From Paramecium octaurelia (taxonomy: Eukaryota; Ciliophora; Oligohymenophorea; Peniculida; Parameciidae), in the NCBI GenBank assembly GCA_905182995.1, contig CAJJDP010000086.1:17503-48258 (forward strand): a stretch of DNA of 30,756 nucleotides, given 5' to 3'. Below, piece by piece: positions 12,027 through 21,883 of this stretch. Both the position numbers and the translations under genes were made by a program. Each line of letters opens with the position of its first letter. The first letter of the stretch is position 1. The notes beneath the pieces were generated by a model. It had not been told where the DNA came from. It worked only from the letters and a program-made list of their open reading frames with translations, and ran no database searches.

Positions 12027-12221
12027 TCAAGTATTTCTAGTCAGAAAGGACTCATGATTAGTTAGAGGGCTTTTCTAACTGGCTCTTCTTTAAAGTATAG
12101 GATTTTTATTGATTCTAAATTATTTAAGTTCACCCTTTGAATCTTCGCTTTTTGACTTAAATTGATTCTCATTTGTGTCTAAAACATTCTTTGATTATTA
12201 TTTATTAGCAGAACAACCCAT
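12027..12221 (-). CDS. Small putative myristoylated/palmitoylated protein MGCSANK (64 aa)
   Basis: Minus-strand frame from the ATG at 12219-12221 to the TGA at 12027-12029, 195 nt. It begins MGCSANKQQSKNVLDTNEN, so Gly2, Cys3 and Lys7 match the first gene of this group. The remainder is hydrophilic and basic (LQRRASQKSPLTNHESF) and looks disordered. RRAS and KSP are plausible kinase sites. There is no intron and no membrane segment. Membrane anchoring by N-terminal acylation is inference from the first seven residues. The assembly repeat boundary at 12127/12128 lies inside the gene, which is intact only in this copy. Confidence 0.55.
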
Positions 12222-12296
12222 AAGAAGTAAAATCTTTTTAAATTAATATAAATATATTTCAAATACTTAGTACATATAATCAAAGCTTTATAAACT

Positions 12297-12830
12297 ATGA
12301 AAATTTTAAGATTTCAATTAATAATTATTGATGAGGCTTTAAATGAATTTTTTTATATTTTATTATTTAATTTAATATTGATTTTTTTAATAGGTTGTAA
12401 TTCATCATAGTCAACCTAAGATCAATTACGTATAATGAGAAAACAAAAAAGAAGCTTAAATCAATCTACCAGATTACAAGATACTTTGTTAAATCACCGC
12501 AATCACCTTAATAAATAACAATACTAAACTAGAACTGGTTTTGCTTCTTTGAAGAATACCCCATCACCTAAATCCTAAAATTATTTTATGATGAGAAGAT
12601 TGAGAATTCGTTCAATACCTGAATTGATTTTCTCTCTATCTATATTCCTAAGATAAGTTCTGAATAAGAAATTCGAATATTAATTTTTGTCGAGTGAGAA
12701 TATTTAGTTTCTTATCTTTATATATTTCAATGATATCGAATATGTATTAGTAATAAAAAGAAGATAGATTTCATTAAATTCACAATTTTCTTGGGCTGGT
12801 CATCAAAGACTGGGTTTTTCTTTATTTTGA
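12297..12830 (+). CDS. Uncertain plus-strand ORF (177 aa) with internal IGCNSSQ
   Basis: Open frame from the ATG at 12297-12299 to the TGA at 12828-12830. The first 33 residues are hydrophobic (FFYILLFNLILIFLIG). They are followed directly by CNSSQSTQDQLRIMRKQKRS and a basic, Ser/Thr-rich segment (RTGFASLKNTPSPKSQNYF). The segment from IGCNSSQ on resembles the MGC-type N-termini of its neighbours, with ATA where ATG would be, so the true gene could start there through an unseen intron or could be dead. The 3' end overlaps the minus-strand MGCNVQK gene by 51 bp, so the C-terminal part is doubtful. No family recognised. Confidence 0.3.
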
Positions 12831-13100
12831 AGACTTTTTGATATATTCAAAAGGGTTCGATACGATGCTATGCTTTCTATTGATGAAATTTTGGAGTTCA
12901 TCAGCATTGATCATCCCTTGAAGTCTTCTGCTGATTTGGGTTTCTTGAGCCATAAAATTACCTGTTTCTTCAAAATCACATTTTTTCCCATTAATCAAGC
13001 CTTGATTTTCATCAACAATAATAGCACTTTCATAAAATTTTTAGGTAGTTTGAATATGTTTGTTTTATTAACTCATCGTTTTCTATACGTTGCACCCCAT
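12780..13100 (-). CDS. Small putative myristoylated/palmitoylated protein MGCNVQK (106 aa)
   Basis: Minus-strand frame from the ATG at 13098-13100 to the TGA at 12780-12782, 321 nt, no intron. It begins MGCNVQKTMSQQNKHIQ, the third local protein with MGC and Lys7. The body is hydrophilic with a helical stretch (TQISRRLQGMINADELQNF) and a basic tail RKTQSLMTSPRKL. There is no membrane helix or known domain. Acyl anchoring at the cytosolic face is inferred. The antisense strand has an 80-aa standard-code frame at 12870-13112, which I regard as a shadow. Confidence 0.6.
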
Positions 13101-13324
13101 GGTTGGATTTAATGTTAAATAATTAATGTTTGATACTTAAATAATTCTTATTTATTATCTCAAATTAAAAATTCGCTTGTGTATACACAAAACGCTAACA
13201 GCTCGTAATAAAATTCAAAACATTTGAAAGGATTTTTTAAAATCTTATAGTTTTAAAATATAAGTTATGCAGCTATAAATGAAAATATATTAATTTAATA
13301 ATTAATTTAAGTATTTAATTCTTA

Positions 13325-16300
13325 TCACCCTAACTTCTTTTAACTTGTCTATGTTTTCATTGTTTTCAATCTTTTTTATTTTAATAGTTAAATCATGTTC
13401 GATAGATGATAGTCATTTAAATACTTTGAAAGATATATTTCTCTGATATATCTAAATTTGTTAGCCCTTAAGATATCACCTAATAAATACTTGTATATGG
13501 TAATTTCATAATTATTGTGAGGCAAGTAGTAGTCAAATGAATACATAGCGTCAAAATTATTTAATCCAAAAGAATTGTTAGCGTAGAGAGGTAACTTAAT
13601 AAATTAGTAATGAATACGTCCGCGTTGCTGAAAGGCTAGAAACAAGAGGGGATTATAGAAATCTTTGTTCCAGTTTTAGTAGATATTTTTCTAATTGAAT
13701 GTCTTTGCTATTAGCTTCTACTATCATCAAGATTAGTAATATCAACTTAACGAGTTTATTAGACTAATTTTTGGGGGAAAGAGAATGTAGACTTTCTATG
13801 CTATTTAGAGGATGGCATTCCTGACTTTATTTAACTATTAGAGGGGATTGGACTGTAAGTTAATGATCTGGAAGAATTTTAACGTTAACTTATTACATCT
13901 GGATATTTATATGTACTATTCCTTGAACTTTATTATCGAATAGAACCAGATCCTAGACGAGATAAACGTGGATGACTTTAATTTTACTTTTGGAGTTCAT
14001 TCATTTGAGTTTCAAAATTGTAATTGAATGTTAATTTTGGATCATTATTCTTCCTCTCAAATTTATCTTGAGGTGAATCAACAACATTCTCATCTTCTAC
14101 TGATTTAGACTTAGGTTCTGAGATACTGTCAGAGTCTTCATTTTCCAGAATGATATTTAAAGATTTCTAAGTTAGATCTTTATTGGAAGCAGCTAAGCTT
14201 TGAGATCCAAATCCAGCAGTTGCAAAGGTTCTCTTTTGTTGATCAGTTCTTATCAAGGATTCGAATTCATCATACTTTTTATCCTGGTTGCTATTTATGA
14301 TTTGAAATTCATTATCTTAATCAAAATTAGAGCTTGTAATGATGTTTATGCATACAATAAATTGTCGGTGTTGTTGGGCATGGATTATTATTCATAACCA
14401 GATTGTTACTTCATGAAAGAAGTGGATTTGACAACAGATCTGTCTCTGCTGAATTTCGTTAAGCTTCGAGCACTTACGTTAGAATCACGATAAGCAAAAT
14501 CATCATATGGCAATTGAGATTGGCTAAGTTATGATATTTGCAATTGATCTGAGAATAATTTTAAAAATGCCACTTCGTATTGAGATGCACATTGATAAAA
14601 ATTTAATGCTCTCATATCCTTAGAGTATCTTCGCTTATCTATTTAATTAGAGATGTAAAAATTACATTCTTTTCTATTCTATTTATGCGGAAAAATAAAC
14701 TTCTATAAAATTAAACTTTAATTTGGTTTATAAGTCAACAAAGGACATCTTGTGATTATGTGATCATCCTTTTAGCAACATGCACATTTTATTGGTAAAC
14801 CTAGATTGAATAATATTTTATCTCTCTATTGATAAAACAATTACTAAACAATATTATCAGTTTAATTGTACTTTGTCATTGAAGCTTAAACAGGATAAGA
14901 ATGTTGTTCGTTCTATTTTCAAAAGTCTAGTTACTCCATCACTTTGAATGGTGAAATTGCGTGGTTTTTGAGTATAAAATCCTATTTCTCCAAATGAGTT
15001 GTTTTATTTCAAAATCTGTAACTTTATATTAGTCCTCGATTTCAGACACACTGAACCCTCTAGGATGAAATACAATGAGCAATCATCCAAGGTGCCCTCT
15101 TAAATAATAGTTTAATTAGGTTAACATACAATTTCATAACTATTATCAATGATTGATTAAATCGTATTTTAATTAAAGTATTTAAAATACTAGTTTATTA
15201 ATTTGGATCTTTGACTGATTTTGTATTCCTAAGTTAAATTGCTAGACAATTGTGAAATAAATCTATCATGAAGGTATTTTGGTTAATAAAGTAAATGGCT
15301 GATTATTTTTTGTTTGAGAGTCGAGTCTAGGTTGTTTTGAGTCATGAATTCACTCAATTACTAATCTAATTCGTCATCCCTAAAAATTGTAAGCATTTTG
15401 GCTAAGAAGTAGGAGAAAAAAATGAGCGAGAACAATGAGATGACACTATATACAATAATGTTTTGTTGATCACTCATTTCAATGACGACCGAATTGAAAG
15501 TCATTACGCTGAGTACGTAATATAAGGAATGCAAATACTATTCTAAGAAGGAGTCCTCATTTTCAATGAGCAGGTTAAATAGCCAAAAACATGTTATAAC
15601 GTGGATCAGTAAAATTGCTTTTATTATCAAAATACTTAAAAGCGAGAAAGAGTTAAAAATATTATATTCACTATTACTATTTAATAGAGATATTTACAAT
15701 TAGACTTGCTTTTAAATTTATATCAGTCTCGGGATGTTACTCAGCAGATTGATCACTATGCTCCAGTAGTTCTGTGAAAATAACAAGGAACCAAGAAAAA
15801 TCTATATTTGAAATATATAAATGTTTTACTAGGTCAAAAACCAATTATGATTTACAATAATGATTTATGATTGCTATTAGTTGAGTTTCGATCTCTCCAT
15901 TAATTGCAAATGTTGAGATCGAGTTCAAGAGGGCATCTATGACTTTGAGTATAAGAAATAACACAAAGAAGGGTTCTATCTAAAGAGGGATGATGATAAT
16001 CTGAACGATCATTGTCAATAGATAAAAGAGACTCCAATATTTAAGTAATTTTGAGGTAGGCTACAATACAACTAAAACTTTCGACATTTAATACTTTATA
16101 GAGTATTGTCTGATTAAGCCAAGTCAAAAATATACGAAAATTTCTTTGCTTTCTCATTCAATTTAAATTTGCTTTGGAAAATTTCTGCGTATTTGGTTTT
16201 GAGTTTCTTGTTGTTTTAAAAAGCTTTAGTGGTCTCTAGAGTTTTTTGGTTGAATGGCAATAATTGAATGCTATTTGACTCTTAGATGAAGGAAATCCTT

Positions 16301-16484
16301 TCATTGGAGATCTGAGAAATGTAAATAAGAAGGAAACCTCATGATTGACATTAAAGGGGGATAAACACTATTTAGATCGATCTAATGTCTTTACAGTTGG
16401 GTCTTTAACTGAGTAATCGTCATCTGGTTGTCCTGGATGGTTTATTATAAATGGCGTATATTAAAATGGGCCTAATTATGACAT
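13325..16484 (-). CDS. Cyclic-nucleotide-binding-domain ion-channel-like protein (1000 aa)
   Basis: Seven exons on the minus strand: 16338-16484, 16136-16311, 15830-16109, 14872-15801, 14356-14843, 13747-14332 and 13325-13720. The six introns are 26, 26, 28, 28, 23 and 26 nt. The last could instead use a 3' site 3 nt further on (29 nt). Six membrane segments fit S1-S6: S1 near 134-155 (KYWSLFYLLTMIVQIIIIPL), S2 158-180, S3-S4 about 202-230, S5 253-276, S6 315-338. The loop before S6 reads YVLSVMTFNSVVIEMSD, where CNG/KCNH channels have T-x-GYG. A CNBD follows at about 420-505 (IIQEGTLDDCSLYFILEGSV, FGEIGFYTQKPRNFT with the phosphate-cassette Arg). A CACCQKDDHIITRCP motif and a long Ser-rich tail come next. 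It likely acts in a cell or ciliary membrane, but ion selectivity is unclear. It is divergent from CDC40, 113 bp away. Confidence 0.88.
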
Positions 16485-16597
16485 ACACTCTACCTCTCAT
16501 TTAATCATAATTATTTTATACTGGTTCTGTTTTTGTAGAGTTAACTTATTAATTTATCATAAAGATAGAAGATAATTAATTAAATAATTAATTAATA

Positions 16598-18294
16598 ATG
16601 TTAGTGGATTATAGTGATGATGAGCAGGAGATCATAGACAACAAGCCAAAGTCAATATTGGTGAATCCTGAGGTTGATTGTTCACATCTGGTAAAGAAGA
16701 AGGAGGAGGAGAAAGCTCTTGAATTATCGAAAACATACAATTTCCTGGGATAGAAAAAGAATCATTTAACAGGCAATGTAGAATCAATATATTACAATGA
16801 CGCAGTGTTTGAAGAACAGTTTCATAAATTCAATGTATATGGTTTTGCAGTTGATCCCAATGGTATAATGATGAATTTAAATTAGAAAGGAATAGAAGGG
16901 TGATAGCATGTAATTAAAAATAAGAGCAATTATCTAGTTTAATGAAAGAAGGTTATGATGTAGATGCAGCAGATCCACTTTTTAGTAAAAATGTACTTGC
17001 AGGTATGCACAAAGAAGATAAATTGAAATAACAAGAATTAAAATCTAATAGAGTGAAGGCTAATGATCCATCCAAAGGAGAGTTTATGGGACCTTGGGCA
17101 GGACAACAGGATGAATAATTTGAAAACATACAAATGAATGAAGAATAATAATAATTGTTAGATCAATTGGAAGAATAAAGAAAATAAAAAATAGACGAAT
17201 CAAAAAAATAAGAAGAAAACTTTGTGCCTTACATGGAATAACATGTAAGTTAAACAGAGTAATTTGGAGGTAGATAATTTATTGCACCTCCACCTGAATT
17301 AAAATATGTTGATCACACATGTTATATCCCAAAAAGATGCATCTAAACATTTCATGGTCACACAAAAGGTGTTCAAGTGTGCAAATTCTTTCCCAAATTT
17401 GGTCATCTTATGTTGAGTGGTAGTTTAGATAATAAAATTAAGATGTGGGATATAATTGGTAACAAATAATGTGTTAGAACATATTATGGTCATTAAGGAG
17501 CTTTAAGAGATCTCAATTTCTCCAATGATGGTAGAACATTTTTGTCTGCTGCTTATGATAAAAAGATCCTCGTTTGGGATACAGAATATGGCAAAGTCAC
17601 TCAAACTATCAATCTATAACATTTCCCTTATTGTGTAAGACTAAATCCAGATCCAGCTAAACAACATTCCTTTTTGTTAGGATCATCAGATAAAAGAATA
17701 AAATAGTTTGATATCAGAAGTGGACAATAAACATTAGTTTATGATGAACATTTACAAGCCATCAACACTATCACATATTTTAATTAAAATAGAAAATTTG
17801 TTTCCAGTTCGGATGATAAAAAACTATTCATCTGGGAATTTGGCATCCCTGTTGTTATAAAACATATCAGTGATCCTGAAATGCATGCAGTAACTGCTAC
17901 TGCTGTTAATCCATCTGGACTTAATTGGGTTGGATAGTAAAGTAATAATTTGGTACCTATTTATCACTATAATTAAGATCATTGTTTATGATACTAAGGC
18001 TGGAAATTTCAGGATGAATAGAAAGAAGAACTTTAAAGGACATGTGTCTGCAGGATATGCATGCGGAGTTACATTTTCAGCAGATGGATAATTCTTAGCC
18101 TCTGGTGACTCAGAAGGTAGAGTCTTCTTTTGGGATTGGAAAACAGCTAAAAGTTATAGAACTATCTAAGTAATTATATCATTTATATTAATTAGGCTCA
18201 CGATAATGTATGCATCGGTGTTGAATGGCATCCTATTGAACCAAGCAAAGTTGTTACTTGTGGATGGGATGGAGTACTTAAATTATGGGATTGA
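16598..18294 (+). CDS. CDC40: Pre-mRNA splicing factor CDC40/PRP17 (WD40, 540 aa)
   Basis: Four exons, 16598-16862, 16886-17952, 17978-18169 and 18196-18294, with introns of 23, 25 and 26 nt; 1623 coding nt. The N-terminus ([12 protein letters not shown]) is acidic. Residues about 190-215 carry the conserved lead-in [20 protein letters not shown], and seven WD40 blades run to the end. The last part reads [59 protein letters not shown] and LKLWD, close to the human and yeast proteins. PRP17 joins the spliceosome around the second transesterification step in the nucleus. Length is near the family norm (about 455-580). The start is the first ATG downstream of the shared promoter with the channel gene. 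Fitting for a genome with many tiny introns. Confidence 0.96.
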
Positions 18295-18871
18295 TTATCA
18301 GTTTTAAATTAATGTTGATATATAGTCACCAATAATATAATTTTGTTTCTATCAATTCGAAAATTCTCAGCATATCATGAATTATCAAATTCTTCATATA
18401 ATATTAAATTTCCACAAGTCAATCATTTAGATAAATATAATTGCTAATATTCCTTTGATTAATCAAATTATAACTGTTTAAATACTTAAATATTTTTGCT
18501 AGAAATATTTTCAACTGAAATGTTTCTTCTAATAGAATTTATTACATACTAATTATCAAAATAAATTAGATATATAATCCAATATCATATATAATATTAT
18601 AATCAATAAATTCTCATAAAATATTTTGTGAATTATTGGTATATTGATAGGTTATCATTCTCCAATAATGTGAATTAATTGATTTTGCAATCAATATATC
18701 CTATTTTATTAATATTAATATTTTTGATTTCTAAAATACTTAAAATTAATAAATATCTGTGTATGGAAAATAATATTTGGCTCATGATTTGATATCTATA
18801 AAAATAAACATATTATTAATTGATTTTATATAAAATTTAGTCTTATAATTAAAATTTATTGTTATTTGTCA
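18295..18871. other. Intergenic AT-rich region
   Basis: 577 bp between CDC40 and the next plus-strand gene. Very AT-rich, with short hairpin-prone AATATTAATATT-like stretches around 18690-18725. I see no coding frame with the composition of the neighbouring genes, no tRNA and no clear motif. It should hold the CDC40 3' UTR and the promoter of the following gene. Confidence 0.5.
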
Positions 18872-19909
18872 ATGAAACAACTTAAAATTTAGGCAAAAAG
18901 GAGTTACCATGATCATCTAAAATAAAAATCTCATTGCAGATCATTTACATTGTAATCAGAATAGGATTCAATATTGGAAAAGTTAAATACTTCAACTGTT
19001 AAAATATTTAATGAGATTCAATAAGTAAAATCTAAAGTTGTAGAGATGGATTCTGATTTTCAAATCAGGTAGAAATCTTATGAACTAGAGAAACAAAAAA
19101 AGATTTTGTAAATGAAGGAGGAACAATTAAAGAATGAATAAATGTAAAGTAAAGGTAAGCCAAAAATAAACAAGACTCAACAAATCTAGGAAATGATCAA
19201 TAATTATATGGAAGCATCCAAAAATAGCAAATTTGGTGATTTATTACTAAATAAAGAAAAAGCAATCTAAAAAGAATCAACTTCAATAATGGGACAAGAT
19301 AATATCAGTAATTATGAGAGCAACGATCCTGCAAGAATAGCTACATAGACATTAGAAAGCACTAAAATGTATAATGAGTAAAGTGTTACAAGGAAATCCA
19401 ATTCCTACATTCCGATTCATGAAAGAGTCAAATTTATTGTGTAAACAAAAAATGACAAAATTCAAGAGTAGAAACAATAGTAAGAATAAGAAATAGAAGA
19501 ATATTACTCAAGTCTGCCATTTCAACCTTTAAGCACAAAATCATAGAATATTAAATTTACTCCATAGTATACTGATGAATTTGTAAATAATTAGTTGAAG
19601 TGGAATCAATAAAGGGATTAATGGATCTATGAATAATAACTGAAGAAAGAGAATGATACACCCAAGTACTCCTATAGGCCGACAATAAGTCCATGGCCTG
19701 CGAAATAGTCAAGTGTTTAGAGGAAGCATTCGAAATCAATTAATTTATCATTCTTTTTGTCCACTGCCAATAAAACTGAAGCTTCGCCAAAAAAAAATGA
19801 AAAACAATCGTTTGTTTTCCAAACTGATTTAAGGATAGCAAAAAGAAAGGAAAAAGAATCAAAGAAATTATAAAAAAGTGAATAAAAAGGTTTCAAAAAT
19901 ATTCTTTGA
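18872..19909 (+). CDS. Gln/Lys-rich protein of unknown function (345 aa)
   Basis: A single open frame from the ATG at 18872 to the TGA at 19907-19909, 1038 nt, no intron needed. The N-terminal third is a helix-rich, probably coiled-coil region (QQVKSKVVEMDSDFQIRQKS, KKILQMKEEQLKNEQ). The middle is Ser/Asn-rich. Around residues 230-275 lies a denser segment with spaced tryptophans (QLKWNQQRDQWIYEQQ, SYRPTISPWPAK). The end is basic (DLRIAKRKEKESKKLQKSEQ). The W-x6-W pattern loosely recalls the Gag1-like clamp domain (DUF4050), but I cannot support that assignment. No signal peptide or membrane helix. It is flanked by long intergenic stretches on both sides. Confidence 0.75.
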
Positions 19910-20162
19910 TTTAATATTAATTTTATAATTACTTTTAATTTGTGATAATAATTTATTGTTCATTATTTTAATATATAGCTTCAATTTTATTATTTTTCAT
20001 TATCTGTACTGCTTTTATTAATTCATAAGAGATGGTGTTTAATATTTCTAATATGATGTCTATTCAATATAACAATTAATTTAATCAATAAAAATTTTAT
20101 TTCAAGTAATTAATTATTCACTTAATGCTTAGATATTTCAATTATAATTATTAATGATTAAC

Positions 20163-20510
20163 TCATTATTAATTTGAGTTGTAATTCAATTGATTTTCAA
20201 TCATCGCTCTAGTTTTTACTATCTCAATTGTTAAATACGTCATCGTACTTAATTAATTATCCTATTTTCTATATTTAATCTGTATTTTTTTCTTATCGTC
20301 CTTCCTTGGAAATGCTAGTAATTCAAATTGAAGTCGGGACCCTTTATAATCTTCATTATTGGCATGATACTTCGTTTTTAGATGATTGAAATGTTAATAC
20401 AAAATATTTTTTAGTTTTAAAAGAGCCAAGAAGAAGAATATATAAATTACACAGAATGAAGTCACTAATTAATAATCTAACTATATATAAATATTTAATA
20501 GAGGAGTCAT
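20163..20510 (-). CDS. Possible small membrane-anchored protein (115 aa)
   Basis: Minus-strand frame from the ATG at 20508-20510 to the TGA at 20163-20165, 348 nt. The N-terminal part has one hydrophobic stretch (TSFCVIYIFFFLALLKL). A soluble, charged region follows (NNEDYKGSRLQFELLAFPRK, DDKKKIQIKYRKQDNQLS). The soluble part looks coding, with strongly biased, hydrophilic composition, although a chance frame cannot be excluded. Its ATG lies only 19 bp from the plus-strand ATG at 20530, so one of the two starts is probably wrong or the two share a very short promoter. No family recognised. Confidence 0.4.
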
Positions 20511-20529
20511 TATGGATTTACTATTATGA

Positions 20530-21848
20530 ATGCGTGAGAGTGAAAGTAAGAGTTGTTCAAATTTATTTTTTCTAAGAATCTTCTTTACATTATAGAGCTA
20601 TGACCTAATGTATTATATATATGATTACCTATTCCTTGCATTAGCATTACACCTCTTTTTAAGTTTAATTTGTATGGTGCATGAGGTAGAGCACTCGCAA
20701 TGTAGTTACTCTTGTTTATATAGTGTCTATATGGTAGGTCTAATTGTTCTCTTTAATTTTATCTATTTAATTATTCTGCGTGATCGTGTACAAATGACAG
20801 TTTCTTATTTTTAGAATGTATATTATGACAAAGGATGAGTCCCATTGTAGTATTGGCTAAAATTATCTTATTTAATTGAATCATTTTATAGAGGCATTTT
20901 ATATGGTTATAAATATAAGTTTAATAAAAATATAGGAAAATAAATCTTATTTAAATTAATTAGATTTATAATTAAACATAGCTATTCAAATTAAATTGAA
21001 AAGAGACCCAAACCCGATCTTTTTTGGAATATCTATCTTCTCTATAGTTTATGATCAGTAGCTGATTATTTTTCTAGAAATAATCGTGAATTTGAAGAAA
21101 AAAACCAAGAAAGACCCTTTAAATGCTAATTATATATTTCTTAAATAATGGGTCAACGTCCTTCTTCCCTCAATTTTACGATATCTAGTATCACACAATA
21201 TTGGTGAGCAACAATTGAATTGAATTATTCCCAAAAGCATTCATCTACGACTTCTTTAAAGAATCAAACATTAATAGAAAATTCATACCTCTCTAGGGAA
21301 ATGCAATCTCTTCGATTCATTGCTTTAAATGAATAACCCAAAATATTGTCTTTTAAATATTTGATAAAAAAAAAAGCCTTAGTATTATTCTTGAATTAAT
21401 ATAAAAGTATTATCCAAAATATGGCTAATTACAAAAACATAAATTCATCTATAGAGATCCAATTGAGCTATAGTTGAGAATTTTTTCATAAGGAAAAAGA
21501 ATTCAGAATGTTTAAATTTTGTTAACCGTCATCACCAATACAAATTATCAATTTGCATCCTCATTTGCAGGTGTTTCTAAGGGGGGAATTGAATTTCGAA
21601 GTCTCTTCATCCAGATTACTAATGCTCCGCCACTAACAGATTGCATTGCTGAAAAAATATATTCAATAAGAAATTCTTAAGTAATTCTTAAGTAATTCTT
21701 ATTATAATAATTATTAATAACTTACTAATTTATATATATTGCATAGTAATTTAAAATAAATAACAAATAGAGCTAGCTTAACATTGTGATTGAATGCTTG
21801 ATTTTCTATACTCATGCAAAATCACTTTTAGAATACCATTTTATATGA
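20530..21848 (+). pseudogene. Broken multi-exon membrane-protein gene
   Basis: Exon 1 (20530-20817) encodes MRESESKSCSNLFF and two hydrophobic segments (DYLFLALALHLFLSLICMV and YMVGLIVLFNFIYLIIL). A 33-nt GTA...TAG intron (20818-20850) with an in-frame TGA leads to exon 2 (YWLKLSYLIESFYRGILYGY). A 31-nt intron at 21047-21077 leads to exon 3 (WVNVLLPSILRYLVSHNIGE). Then the frame slips by one base near 21212-21222, in an AATTGAATTGAATT run that no intron can bridge, and resumes with LFPKAFIYDFFKESNINRKF. A TGA sits at 21330-21332, after which the same frame continues strongly (KYYPKYGQLQKHKFIYRDPI, GVSKGGIEFRSLFIQITNA) to the TGA at 21846. The breaks suggest a recent pseudogene or base-call errors. 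Family not recognised. Confidence 0.5.
21671..21700. repeat. Short 11-bp tandem repeat
   Basis: TTCTTAAGTAA-type unit repeated about two and a half times near the 3' end of the broken gene. It may be simple slippage in AT-rich DNA. Confidence 0.6.
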
Positions 21849-21883
21849 TATTTTATAAGTTATACATAAATAAAAATAATTAA

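Larger units (their letters stand above)
10781..12127. repeat. Direct repeat 1, copy B (1347 bp)
   Basis: Exact repeat of 9433-10779. It continues seamlessly into 12128, completing the second MGC gene. This copy joins the unique right flank; copy A joins the unique left flank. Confidence 0.97.

Noticed and set aside
9433..12127. Recent segmental duplication or a mobile element
   Set aside because: No terminal repeats, no target-site duplication, no transposase, and the copies meet exactly at a single N; an assembly overlap explains it better.
12340..12400. Lipoprotein-type lipobox (LIFLIGC) in the 12297 ORF
   Set aside because: Lipobox processing is bacterial; in a ciliate nuclear gene the resemblance is most likely chance or a mis-set start.
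12870..13112. Plus-strand 80-aa frame starting MLSIDEILEFISIDHP
   Set aside because: Antisense to the MGCNVQK gene, which has better composition and a family-like N-terminus.
20818..20850. Internal eliminated sequence retained in the macronuclear genome
   Set aside because: The segment begins GTA and ends TAG and is not cleanly bounded by TA at both ends in the way of Paramecium IESs; a short intron is the simpler reading.
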